NCBI GenBank assembly: GCA_035578155.1
Contig: JAPWDM010000076.1
Location: 393,315-457,314 of the forward strand
Source: Brachynemurus nebulosus
Lineage: Eukaryota > Arthropoda > Insecta > Neuroptera > Myrmeleontidae
Direction: 5' to 3'
DNA: 64,000 nt
Shown here piece by piece: positions 20,793-32,807 of the stretch. A program made the translations under genes and the position numbers. Position 1 is the stretch's first letter, and every line of letters begins with the position of its first letter. The notes under the pieces are model-generated. The model saw only the letters and a list, made by a program, of their open reading frames with translations, did no database searches and was not told the origin of the DNA.

Positions 20793-22397
20793 TCACGTGT
20801 CTCGTTCTAGTTCCTCCAATTCATTCACATTCCACTTAATTGAGCCAAAAGTATATAAAAGGATGGGTATGGCTAACATATTTGTAGCGCTGGTCTTGTT
20901 CTTCGCCGACAATTCGGAACTCCAAATTTGTCGGAGAAGGCGCTTATATCTACTACTTAAGGCGGCCTTCATGTTCTTCACGTCCTGGATGTAACTTTCG
21001 CCAATACCGAGGTACGTATAGGTCGCTCCTTCATCAAGATGTTCTATGATGCTTCCATCCACTAATTGGGCGTGTGAATCAAAATTCGGAACTACACCAT
21101 GCTTACAGTGCACCACCGCGCATTTGTCCAGTCCGAACTCCATACCGATCGCGTGCGTGTATTTGTGTTTTAGAGCGCAGTTGAGATCACTCTCCGACGA
21201 GGCATACAGTTTTAAGTCATCCATATAAAATAAATGTGTGACTTTATGCTCGCGATTTCCTACCGGGCCACACAAGTAGCCGGGTTCCTCTCTCAGGTTG
21301 ATTGACAGGGGCAACAACGAGATGCAAAACAAAAGTGGGCTGAGGCTGTCTCCTTGGTATACGCCTCGTTTGTATGTCACCAACTCCGTTGACACAACGT
21401 GTTCACCGGATGTTATTGTGAACCTTGTTTTCCAGAGCGGCAACAGGTGTTCAATACATTTAATAATGTCGGAGTGGAATCGCAGACAATGGAGCAAATA
21501 GATAATGAGCTCATGCGACGTTGTGTCAAATGCTTTTCGATAGTCCACCCAGGCCATGCTCAGGTTGCGTTTGTGCTGTCTAGCGTCTTGACAGATACAT
21601 CTGTCGACCAGCAAGCTGTCTTTGCAACCCGACATCCCTCTCTTTGAACCTCTTTGTTCATAGATCGAACTCCACACTGGTTCAATCACCTTCAAGATGC
21701 GTTCGTATAGAATGGAAGTGAACGCTTTATACACAGTGTTCAGGCACGTTATCGGTCTGTAGTTCTGTGGTTGTGATAGGTCTCCTTTTTTCGATATTAG
21801 GACTGTTCTTCCTTCAGCGAGCCACGATGGAATTTGCTCACAGTTGAATAACCAATTTGAAAATATACGGGCAAGGTGGTGGTGGGTACTAGTGAACTTC
21901 TTCCACCAAAAATTCGTTATTCCATCAATGCCCGTAGCCGAATAGTTCTTCTTGCCTTTGAAAGCAAGTTCGACTTCCTCTTTATCAACAGATGTTGTAA
22001 TGGTATGAGATAGCACTTTGCCAAGCTGTTGTTTGCAGTACCATCTAAACTGGCTGATGGGAATACAGTCGAAGTCAGTCTCTTTAGTCGTCTCATATAT
22101 CCCCCGCCAATAATTTTCTGTTGCGTCGACCGTCGGCGGTTGCTCCACGACAGGGCTTTTAGATGCGAACAGGCGTGAAGGGTTAGAGTTAAAGATCTTA
22201 TTTTCCCGAATACACCGTTCACGCCGGGCTACTTTCTTCTTGGCCAGGGCCAATGCGCGTATCTTATCCAAATGTGTCTGTTTGAGGTCAACAGATTGCC
22301 CAAATTTATCGTGTGATAGCGGTACCTTAGTTCTCTCGCAAAAGCCCGTACCTTTCGCGTAAAACGCCTGTTGGTCTGAATATATTCTATCACACAT
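20793..22397 (-). pseudogene. Element B: reverse transcriptase
   Basis: 534 codons. N-terminal part basic (KKKVARRERC); RT fingers SATGIDGITNFWWKKF and NYRPITCLNTVYKAFTS; motif A WVDYRKAFDTTSHE; motif B GDSLSPLLFCISLLPLS; motif C FYMDDLKLYASS; thumb MEFGLDKCAVVH, TYTYLG and PILLYTFGSIKWN. All catalytic Asp residues are intact. The frame opens after a shift near 22412 from the upstream N-terminal segment and closes at a stop just after LEELERD. Confidence 0.88.
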
Positions 22398-22414
22398 TGG
22401 ATACGCGATACCAG

Positions 22415-23033
22415 CTATCGTAGTGCGTTGTCGACGTCGGAGAGATCACTGGATGGCGACAGATGATCGTCCAAAATTTCGTTTAGTAGGGTCAGTTGTT
22501 CGCCCTTTACATACGTTCGTCTGTATTTGGGACGTGGTCGTTTGTCAAAGTGTAAATCGGTATCGAGAAGATCGCGAAATTGTTTTCTTAAATTATCTGA
22601 GAGAGAAAGGGATTTATTTAGATCGACATCATTCTGTGTGGGAGTTGAACTTGTTCTGGTGTTAGACTCTAGCACAGTATCTGTGTTGGCTTGATTTAAC
22701 AAGTCCGTCTGTGCCTCAGTAACTACGCTGCCACCGCAAGTTACCGGTTGATCCCGCTCTATGATGTTATTGGTCGAGCTCTCACCGTTGACCGCAGAAT
22801 CCTGTTCAGCTTCCACGACCGTAGTTTCTGCAACCCTAGCTTCTTCGCGAGCTTCTCGATTATCGTCATGTCCGGTAGGTATGTTTCATTTTATAATTCG
22901 GGCTACATGGTCACGCAGATTTTGTGGCGTTAAATTAGAGTGTTCGGGATGCATCTGGCACCATATGGCGTGCATCCTTGCCATGTACCCTCTCTTATTT
23001 GGCTCACTTTGTACGCGGCACGTGAGCAAATCT
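22415..23033 (-). pseudogene. Element B: N-terminal region with one stop
   Basis: Minus-strand frame starting DLLTCRVQSEPNKRGYMARM and HAIWCQMHPEHSNLTPQNLR, with a TGA after VARIIK near 22892, then same-frame text through an acidic Ser/Thr-rich linker to RRTYVKGEQLTLLNEILDD and SDVDNALR at 22415. The KRGYMARMHAIW...HPE...L region resembles the conserved N-terminal domain in element A (WTDELNEFIVRTYF...YP.LS). Confidence 0.65.
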
Positions 23034-23278
23034 TAGATTTCCCGTTTTCGACAATGAAATGTAAACATTTTGTTCAAGTTTGCAAGAATTTATATGACAC
23101 ATTTTGAAATAGTGATATGTTTTATTTTGATTATTATTGAGTATTTTGTAATTTTTTATAATGATATGAAAATTACACAACTGGCGCATTTTTAAATATG
23201 TTCAATATATGCCACCTAAGAGGCTAATAAGTATCTTTTGAAATTTATTGGATTTGGAGTAAGAGTTCTTTCCGTAAT
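23034..23278. other. Short spacer between non-LTR element B and pogo remnant
   Basis: AT-rich, no features recognised. Confidence 0.5.
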
Positions 23279-24515
23279 TTATGGAATACTCAATGATTGC
23301 TCCGTGTCTGGATTGGGTAAAACGCGATCAGTGACTTGACTAGGCAGGAAATCGGCTTCTCCAAAAATATCTGTATTAACGGGCCATATTCCTGTTGCAG
23401 AAAAACCAACGCTGATATTTTTTGCAGTGATCGCCACGCTAAACGTAGATTTTGTTATTGATGGGATATCATAGATGGTCATAACTTTCTTAACATTTGA
23501 GCGCATCCAATTATCACAAGTTGTATTAAAAGCTTTCTTTAAAGGCCCGAAGATAGCGCGATCCATTGGTTGAAGCTTGTGGGTGCAATGTGGAAGGAAT
23601 GTAAGCCAAATTATGCTGTTTTCTCTGCAGAACTCAATATTTTTCAAAGCCATATGGGAAGCACGATTATCTAGGAGTAACAGAGCTTTTTGCTCTCTTG
23701 ATGGTCTAACATGATTTCTGAAATGCTTAAAGAAAAAGAAAATCATCCTCCTGCATTCATCCAGATCCGTTAGCTGTTCCTACTGAACCAACTGGGAAAT
23801 ATAAACATAGGTGGTATATAATTATCTATAGCGTTTCCAACCAAAGCCAGTGTAACTGAAGTTCCCCTTTCCGCCGATGTCATCGCACTGACTTGTTTTT
23901 CTCCACGTCGCGCGACTATTCTATCGGGCTTTTGAACGGTAGTTATTCCCGTCTCATCGACATTCCAAAGATCTTTTGCGTTAAGTTTATGTTTGCTTAA
24001 AACACTTGTGTAATTGCCAGAAAAAGCAGTCACATTCGTTTTATCAAAGCTCGTGGCGCGAGTTATGCTTGTAGCTTGAGGCAATCTTAAAGATACAATG
24101 GGATGCCGTTGCATAAATAGCTTGAGCCACACTTCTCCTGCCTTCTTGTTTTCTTCCCATAACGCCGGAAACTTTTTATGTTTTTTCGCTAACATATACG
24201 CTAAACTCCTTGTCTCTTTTGTTGTACCCTCGTAATTAGATGTTGCACATGTCAACAAATACTCACATAATTTTCTTCCTCTTCCGTAAAAATCGTCGGG
24301 CTGGCATAACCGACAGATGGAGCCTCGTTTGTTAGATTCGCTTGACATGCCTTTTTCTTCTTAATATATCTTTGCAAGGACATATAGTTGAGATTGTAAG
24401 AAGATACGGCATTTCTAAGACTTTTACCTCTTAATGTGATTTCCTCAAAGGCCAGTTCATAAATTTCGACTCTACTCATGCCCCTATCAGTCTTTCGTTT
24501 ATATTTATTTGGCAT
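23279..24515 (-). pseudogene. pogo/Tigger (CENP-B-like, DDE_1) transposase, broken
   Basis: Start chosen at ATG 24513-24515 (MPNKYKRKTDRG). N-terminal HTH-psq: SRVEIYELAFEEITLRGKSL with YNLNYMSLQRYIKKK. A frameshift near 24270 leads into ETRSLAYMLAKKHKKFPALW and WLKLFMQRHPIVSLRLPQ (CENP-B-type DNA-binding domain), then the DDE_1 nuclease: NVDETGI (first Asp) and PPMFIFPS. A small disruption at 23750-23775 removes about ten residues compared with relatives; then LLLLDNRASH (second Asp) and PHCTHKLQPMDRAIFGPLKK (third Asp). Catalytic residues are all visible but the ORF is split in three. Terminal inverted repeats were not identified. Confidence 0.85.
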
Positions 24516-24604
24516 TCTGAAACGAAAAAATAGCAACACACCATGCAATATCACACCACAAGACAAATAAAAGAACCTTGCCAAAAAAATAAACAATAAT
24601 AGGA

Positions 24605-24629
24605 GAGTTGTGACCAGCTGTCACAACTC
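24605..24629. repeat. Perfect 10-bp-arm palindrome
   Basis: GAGTTGTGAC, CAGCT, GTCACAACTC. Lies about 90 bp upstream (minus-strand sense) of the pogo-like ATG, where a transposase binding site or element end might be expected. Confidence 0.8.
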
Positions 24630-25130
24630 GCATAGGTGCAAAAAATAGTGAACCGCTCAGAATAATAATTTGTAATTTCGAAATAAGATGTCAATACAAA
24701 AAAAAACTACGCTAGGAAACTTAAAAGACTAAAGCATATGAGAAAAAATATCATAGCAATGCAAACATAATACGTAACGATGTGTATGCAATCAAAATTT
24801 TGTTAAAAAATTTATTTTTTGCAATTTTTTGTATAAAACGGTCATACACTCACGGCAACTTTCCGTACACTGTTATTGCGTACTGCGTCAAACACTGAGA
24901 TCCAGGGACGGGCAAATGAAAAAAATATATCGATATATATCGTATCGATGTTTTTAGACAATATCGATATATGCAGAGTAAAATATATTGACATTTCGAT
25001 ATATCGATATTTTTACTCCAAGGTGCGATTACCTAAAAAACAAAAAGTCAAAATATTTGAATGTGAAAAAAAAAATCAACACATATTTGTCAGTTTTGTT
25101 AGTTGTATTATTATTTACATTGAGTACTGA
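24630..25130. other. Spacer with ATATCGATAT cluster
   Basis: Between 24902 and 25015 the text runs CAGGGACGGGCAAATGAAAA and then at least four ATATCGATAT-type words. CAGGG-GGGCAAA is a common hAT terminal sequence, so this may be one end of a hAT element; the other end is not visible. Confidence 0.4.
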
Positions 25131-25871
25131 TTTATTATTTACACTGACAAGGAAATGCACCCAGAGTGAAATTCGGGATTTTGATGAAACTTCCCTGGTG
25201 TCTAGAAAAGGCAAAAATAAGAGACCCGTATTTTTTTTTATCGGCCATCTTCCACGTTTACGGGGTAAAACCAGCCCCTAAAGTTGGGGATTCAAATCAT
25301 ATTTCTTAAGATATCTCGAAAACTATAAGAGATAGAGGAAAACTTTAAATTGACGAAATGTTACTCTTTGAAAGATCTATTCATCTGTATAGGTTAAACC
25401 AAGGCCGGGTTCATAATAGGGGCTGGAAGGGTGAAAATGGGGGTAAATTTTCTTGTACAGCCTGAATGGTTCAATGTATCAAATTCCTGCCATCATAAAT
25501 AGAAAGAGCACCAAAAATTAGGGGATACGTGTTTTTGCGTTTTTTCTAAATATGTGTGGTATCCAAGCCATATAAGGAAGAAAAAAACAGGGTAGATTAT
25601 ATTGCATTATTATTGATTGGATTGCAAATACGTTCTATATTTTTTTTATTTCTATGGTTATTATCATCATGAAAATGTAAATTTTTATTTTCCGATATAT
25701 TTTTCAGTACTAACTTAATTGGTAATTTAGTCATGTGTACATTTGGTTACTCATATTCGATATTTTTTATACCTACTTCTGCGAAAGTTAAAGTTCTCTG
25801 ATGTGCTTGTACATAATAATAAAATTTTCCCCTTAAGGACGCACAAAAAAATAAAAAATATAAAAAAATTC

Positions 25872-25914
25872 GCTAGACCGGTTTCGACTACTTTTGTAGT
25901 TCTCTTCAGTAGCA
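25872..25914 (-). ncRNA. Hammerhead ribozyme-like motif, left arm
   Basis: On the minus strand: stem I GCTA, core CTGAAGA (fits CUGANGA exactly), stem II ACTAC-AAAA-GTAGT with a one-base bulge, core GAAA, very short stem III CCGG, cleavage triplet GTC, and TAGC closing stem I. Every conserved hammerhead position I can check is intact. A minimal stem III is typical of Penelope-like and retrozyme hammerheads. Confidence 0.7.
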
Positions 25915-26508
25915 TAAACAATAAACAACCATAAAAATCAGAAATATCATAAAACTAGAAAATATAAATATAGGAAATCAGAAATATAAATATAATAAAA
26001 AATAAAGGATTAGGAAAAATATTTTCCTTCGTTAAAAATACCTAAATAAATATAAAAATAATAATAATAAATAACCAATAAATATAAAAAATAAAATAAA
26101 AGTAGAAATATATAAATATGAAAAAATTGATTAAAAACCGCAATAAAATAGAAATAAAATATATATGAAAGACAACAATAAAAATAAAATGAAATTAAAA
26201 TGAAATAAAAGTAGAAATATATAAAAAATAGAAAACAACAATAAGAATGAAAATAAATATAATGGTAAAAGTATGTAAATGTAAAAATAAAAACAATAAT
26301 AAAAATAACAATAAAATAAAAATACCATATCCAGAACAAACCAGATCTCTTGATTTCAAACCGCAAAAAACAGTTTAACTTCAAAAACCCAATATTCGCA
26401 TAAATGTCACTTGGATGATAGCAGTGAGTTTTAAACAAATGTCAGATATTGCGAAATTGAAGCCTGCTTTATACGAATTCTTGTCAAAGTTCTTGTGTTT
26501 TGATTGGT

Positions 26509-26755
26509 TCAGGTATTTGGACCAGTCACGGGATGGGTGGGTTCCATTGAGTGAACTTTTCTAGCGCACAGACTGTATAGATCAGAGAATGGAACAGGAC
26601 CACTGTCATTATTTAAAGTGTTCTTTCCCATCCTGCTGATATACACACTTTCGTAGGCATCCAGTTTAAGTGGATTGGATACTAATTTCAACAACTCAAT
26701 CTCAACAACCTAATGACCCGTTTCGTGTACATGAGAAGCCACTGCTGATTTTTTA
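26509..26755 (-). pseudogene. Penelope-like GIY-YIG C-terminal remnant
   Basis: Minus-strand frame KSAVASHVHETGH, an in-frame TAG, then VEIELLKLVSNPLKLDAYES and VYISRMGKN. The xHxxETGH block followed by the LDAYES-(L/V)YI helix is the C-terminal end of the GIY-YIG domain in Penelope-like elements. RT and the GIY motif are missing. It lies in the correct order and strand relative to the left-arm hammerhead at 25872-25914, so both belong to one 3' end. Confidence 0.7.
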
Positions 26756-27020
26756 TTGTTGTCTTTCATATATATTTTATTTCTATTTTATTGCGGTTTT
26801 TAATTAATTTTTTCATATTTATATATTTCTACTTTTATTTTATTTTTTATATTTATTGGTTATTTATTATTATTATTTTTATATTTATTTAGGTATTTTT
26901 AACGAAGGAAAATATTTTTCCTAATCCTTTATTTTTTATTATATTTATATTTCTGATTTCCTATATTTATATTTTCTAGTTTTATGATATTTCTGACTTT
27001 TATGGTTATTTATTGTTTAT

Positions 27021-27063
27021 GCCACTGAAGAGGACTTCAAAAGTAGTCGAAACCGGTCTAGCG
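27021..27063 (+). ncRNA. Hammerhead ribozyme-like motif, right arm
   Basis: Plus strand: GCCA, CTGAAGA, stem II GGACTTC-AAAA-GTAGTC (one mismatch more than the left copy), GAAA, CCGG, GTC, TAGC. Core positions are intact; stem I has one mismatch (GCCA against TAGC). It is the inverted duplicate of the motif at 25872-25914. Confidence 0.65.
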
Positions 27064-28080
27064 AATTTTTTTATATTTTTTATTTTTTTGTGGGTCCTTA
27101 AGGGGAAAATTTTATTATTATGTATAATCCAGCCCACAGTACGACTCAATATAGTGATTTGACTGATGTGCTTGTGTTAATGAATGCTCGGCAAGAAGCA
27201 ATAATCTCTTTCGTTCACTGTTCAGGTGCTTTGTAATAAATTTTGTGATTTGGGAAATGGGGTTGACACCTATAAAACATACAAAAAGAATAAGAAAAAT
27301 AGTTTGAATGTTGAGAAAGAAATAAACAGCGTTTATTTGGTTAAAAACGAATTTGTAAGAAGATAAAGGCAGTTATTCAACGGAAGATTATTGCGTCTAG
27401 TTGAACATTCATTAAAATTTGCAGACCAGAGAACTTTGGTAGAAATAGGTATAAAAAATATCGAATATAAGTAACCAAATATACATATGTCAAAATTACC
27501 AATTAAGTAAGTACTGAAAAATACATGAATCATTATCGCAAATTAAAAATTTACATTTTCATGATCATAATAAACATAAAAATAAAAAAATATAGAATGT
27601 ATTTGCAACCAATAATAATGCAATATAATCTACCCTATTTTTTTCTTCCTTATATGGCTTCGATATCACACATATTTCGAAAAAACGCAAAAACACGTAT
27701 CCCCTAATTTTTGGTGCTCTTTCTATTTATGATGGCAAAAATTTGATACATTGAACCATTCAGGCTATACAAGAAAATTTACTCCCATTTTCACCCCTCC
27801 AGCCCCTATTATGAACCCGGCCCAGGTTTAACCTATACAGATGAATAGGTCTTTCAAAGAGTAACATTTCGTCAATTTTAAGTTTTCCTCTATCTCTTAT
27901 AGTTTTCGAAATATCTTAAGAAATACGATTTGAACCCCCAACTTTAGGGGCTGGTTTCACTGCGTAAACGTGGAAGATGGCCGATAAAAAAAAATTCGGG
28001 CCCCTTATTTTTGCCTAATCTACACACCAGCGAAGTTTCATCAAAATTCCGAATTTCACTCTGGGTGCATCTCCTTGTGA

Positions 28081-28892
28081 GTACTGAATCGAACATATTA
28101 TAGTTTCCATAGAGATACCATAGGTATTAAACGGGGTATTTGGCAGTGTCAAAAAAAAAACAATAAATACAAATTTTAATGAAAACTGATAATAAAAGAC
28201 AACAATTTATTATGTTAATTTATCCTATCTTTATTTAATTTTAAAAAATTAATATTTTTCAGCTATAAATTACGTCAGTAGAAATGGGCTGTGAAGTTGC
28301 TTTCTCTTATATTTCAATACTGTCGCCACTAGGTCGCTACGTAAATTCCGGTTAGCAAACATAACATTTGAATTTAATTAATTTTTTTAAAAATCAACAA
28401 TTTTTTTTTCCCTAGTTATAAGAAAAATAAACAGTTTCTTTTCTTAGTTACATGACACCTGTTGCTATCTAAAGAATGTGACGTAATTGAAGCTAATGAA
28501 CGTTTTCGCGCAAATTTTGAGAACAAATATTAAATTAATTTTTTGTAACGATTTTCGACATTATTTTTAAAAATTAAAATTATATGCATGCATAACATAA
28601 ATATGTGTATTCTAAAATAGTTTCCCAAAATTAGTCAAATTCTCCATTGTGAAGCATGACTCCATTTTACTAAACCCAACTTGTAACCACGGAAACTTAT
28701 TTATAAATATTAGATAAACCATTAAATTAATGGTTTGACCATCATTAAAGTAATCACATCAGTCAATGTTTTTGCTTGAATTTCTTAATGTATTTGTAAT
28801 ACACAATATTCTCTCTAGTCGATTCTTTCCTCAATGATTAATAAACAATAGTTTTATTATTCAGATTTTAATAGTTTAAATCAGGTTTTTTG
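28081..28892. other. AT-rich spacer
   Basis: No gene, RNA or clear repeat recognised. Confidence 0.5.
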
Positions 28893-29530
28893 AATTTTTT
28901 TTTTTTTTTTTTGGAGGGGGGAATCCATTTATCGTAATAAAAAAAAACTATTATATATTAAAATGCATATAACTAAGTGTATCTTGAATATTTGTTCTTT
29001 TATTTTTGATCAGCCGTCTGCTTTGCCCTTGTAAGCCTGTTGAATGTCAGACCCAAAAAAAGTGCAAATGATTCAAGGAAAACTATAAGTCCGATTGAAC
29101 GAAAATTGGATGCATTCTCTTCATTATGGTGTTTTCTGTAAGACTCTAGAATCAGCCCTTAATATAAAAAATTCGATTTTTTAGAACGCCTGAAAGGTCA
29201 AAAAACGAATTTTTATTACTTTTTTTCAAAATGACGCCAAAAAAAAGTATGAGGTCTGATGGGCTGACTAGATAGTTTTACAGAAAACACCATAATAAAG
29301 AGAATGTATTCAATTTTAGTCCAATCGGGCTTATAGTTTTTTTTTTAATCGTTGGTACTGTTTTGAATTACAAAATCTACATATGATATTCAACAGTCCT
29401 ACAAGAGAAGATGGACGCCAGACAAAAAGAAAAAAAATTCAAGATATACTTAATTATATGTACTTTAATGTACAAGACTGTTTTTCATTACAATAAATAG
29501 TTTCTCCAAAAAAAAATGCATTTTTTTTAG
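28893..29530. mobile_element. Foldback MITE, arms about 270 bp
   Basis: Left arm about 28893-29170 and right arm about 29250-29530 are imperfect reverse complements: poly(T)GGAG, CATATAACTAAGTGTATCTTGAA, GCCTGTTGAATGTCAG, AAACTATAAGTCCGATTG and GTGTTTTCTGTAA each have a complementary partner in mirrored order. The roughly 80-bp loop contains AAAACGAATTTTTATTACTTTT. Non-coding. Confidence 0.7.
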
Positions 29531-29807
29531 CTGTGCCAAATAATAGAAGCAGGACTTGTAAAAGACCCCTTAAGGGGTTACATGGGCTTTTTTTAGCAAA
29601 AAAAACACTGTTTTCGGTTTTTTTGCAGTATAAAAAAAAAGTTTTTTTGCAGTAGTTATAAGAAAAGATTTTTTCTAACTTTTGGCATATTATTATATAT
29701 TATTTTGAAATACAGTAAAAAAATTTTCTCGAAAAAAAGTTAAAAATTAGGCAATTGGCAGCTAGTTGTCGAAAATCGCTGATTTTTCGCCGTAGGCAGA
29801 GTAATTC

Positions 29808-30085
29808 ATAAAATCCTTACCCAAAATCAAAAAACAAAATTTTGTCTATTAGTATACTTCTGGCTTGTACTTGGACAACGGATTTTAAAAAAGAATGAAA
29901 TTTTAATTTTTGACAGCGTTATAAACAAAAAATTTTGATTTTCGGTAAAAATTTTCGTGTTTTCCGTTGATTTTCTACTTGTAAAATGAGATGTAATGAA
30001 CGGAAACTGTAATCCTTCGTTCAAATATAAGCCATACTAATAGACAAATTTTTATTTTTTGATTTCGGATAAGGATTTCACGCTA
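29808..30085. repeat. Inverted repeat with ATCCTTA(C/T)CC ends
   Basis: AAATCCTTACCCAAAATC and TTGTCTATTAGTATAC at 29808-29870 are complemented by AATAGACAAATTTT and TCGGATAAGGATTT at about 30035-30080. Arms about 60 bp, loop about 160 bp. Confidence 0.65.
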
Positions 30086-31266
30086 AAGTAAGGTGCTCTC
30101 TCTTCGGTGCACGAGGCTACACGAGTCCTATGCGGCTCTTCACTCAGGTAGACCTCCTTCGTCCTCACAAGAAAATGGGAAACGGAAAATTTAAAAATCT
30201 AACGAGAAAATATATTTAAACTATTGAAGAGAAATTTTATGAAAAACGTGTTGGATAGTTGACGGGTACATAGGCTGAAATCGAGATTACAGACTACCGC
30301 GCTTAACCCGGTCCACCACAATCGAAGCGCTATGTTAAATATTACAGAATGGAAATTTAGCGAAATAAAACATTGAGACAAAACTACAAAGAAAATACCA
30401 TATATTAAACTAAAAATAGAATACTGTTTTGGTTAAGATGGCTATAACATTTAATGATAACTTACACGTGGTAAAAATTTCTTAAAAATAATGTTACGTA
30501 ACAACTTTGATAAATTTAACCTACTTGGTATCATCAATTACTATTGGGAAAATTTTTAGCATTAATTTAAACTAGAAACTAAACTAACGAGGTATAACTA
30601 TTTTACATCTAATATACTAAATATATTAACCGCTGGCCAAATTCAAGAGTAAGTCAACGATGAAAATATTGGTACCAAAACGGCGTAATTCAAAGAAAAC
30701 AAATACGTTTAATCTACATTAATAAATTCTGACCAAAAACTTTCCTGTTGAATAGTTAAATCATTTTTTAATTTTTTTTTTATTTTGTAACTAAATAGTT
30801 GTCTTAAAAATTCCGGTTTGAATAAAATCCGTTGTCGCAACCAAAGGTATTTTTGAACTAACACAATTAAAATTTTTATTTTAACAATACATTATGAACC
30901 AGTTGCTTCCGTGGTCTACCGACGAGAGAGTGAGTTGGGGACTCCCACTTTTATTCTAACCCTTTATTTCTTATCAAAATATGTTTTTCAATTATTACAT
31001 AATTATCATTTAATTTTGAAATTAAACAAAATAGTGTTATAGAGGAATTAGCAAAGATGCAAACCAAATATATAAAGGCAAAGATTATGTATCCATGACT
31101 CGTACTTGCGAAGTTTTGTGATAGGTGTCACTACAGAAAATATTTAAGTTTAATTTGATACGTACTGGATTGATTTTATATATCGATTATATATATGTGT
31201 TTGATTTTAAATAAAGAAAGCTTTTTATTTGAAAAATATTACCTATAAAGAAATATCGCATTTAAT
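30086..31266. other. Spacer without recognised gene
   Basis: I looked for tRNA-like or SINE-like A and B boxes in the GC-richer patches (30085-30330 and 30895-30960) and found none convincing. Confidence 0.45.
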
Positions 31267-31267
31267 T

Positions 31268-32035
<768 letters not shown>

Positions 32036-32047
32036 TTTAGGTGTCAG

Positions 32048-32049
<2 letters not shown>

Positions 32050-32092
<43 letters not shown>

Positions 32093-32096
32093 ATAT

Positions 32097-32185
<89 letters not shown>

Positions 32186-32189
32186 ATAT

Positions 32190-32285
<96 letters not shown>
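32050..32285. repeat. (TA)n array left of the LTR element
   Basis: About 235 bp of TA with CATATA/TACATG interruptions, ending exactly at the 5' LTR. Confidence 0.95.
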
Positions 32286-32288
<3 letters not shown>

Positions 32289-32728
32289 GAAGGTAAAACT
32301 CACCATTCAAAGAAACCGCGATATTAATGTTATACGAGTCATGGATAGATGGCACTGCTGGTATGATAATTTGAATTAGTACTGTAATTATCTAATATTC
32401 CGGATGGCGGAGCCATAAGATAGATAGAAACGAGTGTGCGATATCATTGGTGGTGGGGGAAAGCGATGTAAAACGCTGGAATGAGTGGGCATGTGTGCCA
32501 GGAGATCGGTTTTAATCATGTAATAAGATGGACGTAATGTAAAACTTGTTAACAGCAACAATGTATATTTTTGTATAATAATAATTATCTAATAATAAAC
32601 CATATATGAACAAATAATAAAATAGTTTTATTTAAAATTAGTGAGCACAGCGCATACAGGACCTATAAAACAAATTCAGAAAAACCGCTAAATTTGAAAA
32701 AATTATACAAATTAAATATAAGCTCACA
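32286..32728 (+). repeat. 5' LTR
   Basis: Begins TGTGAAGGTAAAACTCACC, ends AAATATAAGCTCACA. Compared with the 3' LTR I count two substitutions and four small indels. Confidence 0.92.
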
Positions 32729-32746
32729 TGGCGATCCTGTCAAAAT
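32729..32746 (+). promoter_or_regulatory. Putative primer-binding site
   Basis: TGGCGATCCTGTCAAAAT starts at the base after the LTR, as expected for a tRNA primer site; the tRNA was not identified. Confidence 0.55.
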
Positions 32747-32807
32747 AAGCAACAAATCAAGTTGTTAAAAAATTTCTAAAAAATAAAAAAAAAAAACGTG
32801 TATAAAA

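Larger units (their letters stand above)
19418..23035 (-). mobile_element. Second RLE non-LTR retrotransposon, copy B
   Basis: Minus-strand element in the same orientation as A but clearly another lineage: its RT has FYMDDLKLYASS and WVDYRKAFDTTSHE against YMDDIKIYAA and FIDYKKAFDSVPHS in A. Segments in order: N-terminal domain (about 23033-22415), RT (22397-20793), linker with PRDQGG (about 20760-20590), zinc knuckle region (20571-20140) and RLE (20135-19672), then 3' UTR to (TTA)n. At least five frameshifts or stops occur, two of them in long C runs (20714-20721 and 19826-19838). The 5' boundary is approximate. Confidence 0.75.
25131..28080. mobile_element. Giant inverted repeat formed from Penelope-like 3' ends
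   Basis: The left arm (about 25140-26190) and right arm (about 26745-28078) are reverse complements over more than 1 kb: AATTCGG/CCGAATT near the outer ends, the CATCTTCCACGTTTACG block, TCTTATAGTTTTCGA with its complement, CAGCCCCTA, GGGGATACGTGTTTTTGCG, and the hammerhead-bearing block. The right arm carries about 300 bp (about 27130-27430) absent from the left. The 550-bp centre holds a GIY-YIG remnant on the minus strand. Penelope-like elements are known for partial copies flanked by terminal repeats in direct or inverted order, which explains the shape. Confidence 0.7.

Noticed and set aside
22423..23036. Plus-strand frames opposite the N-terminal region of non-LTR element B
   Set aside because: Shadow frames; the minus-strand reading matches the conserved N-terminal domain.
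26010..26438. 142-codon Phe/Tyr-rich frame that looks like membrane segments
   Set aside because: It is the complement of AAATATAAAA-type low-complexity DNA inside the Penelope-like inverted arm; the opposite arm does not keep it as one frame.
30085..30960. tRNA or tRNA-derived SINE in GC-richer patches
   Set aside because: No A box and B box pair at correct spacing, and no cloverleaf could be drawn.
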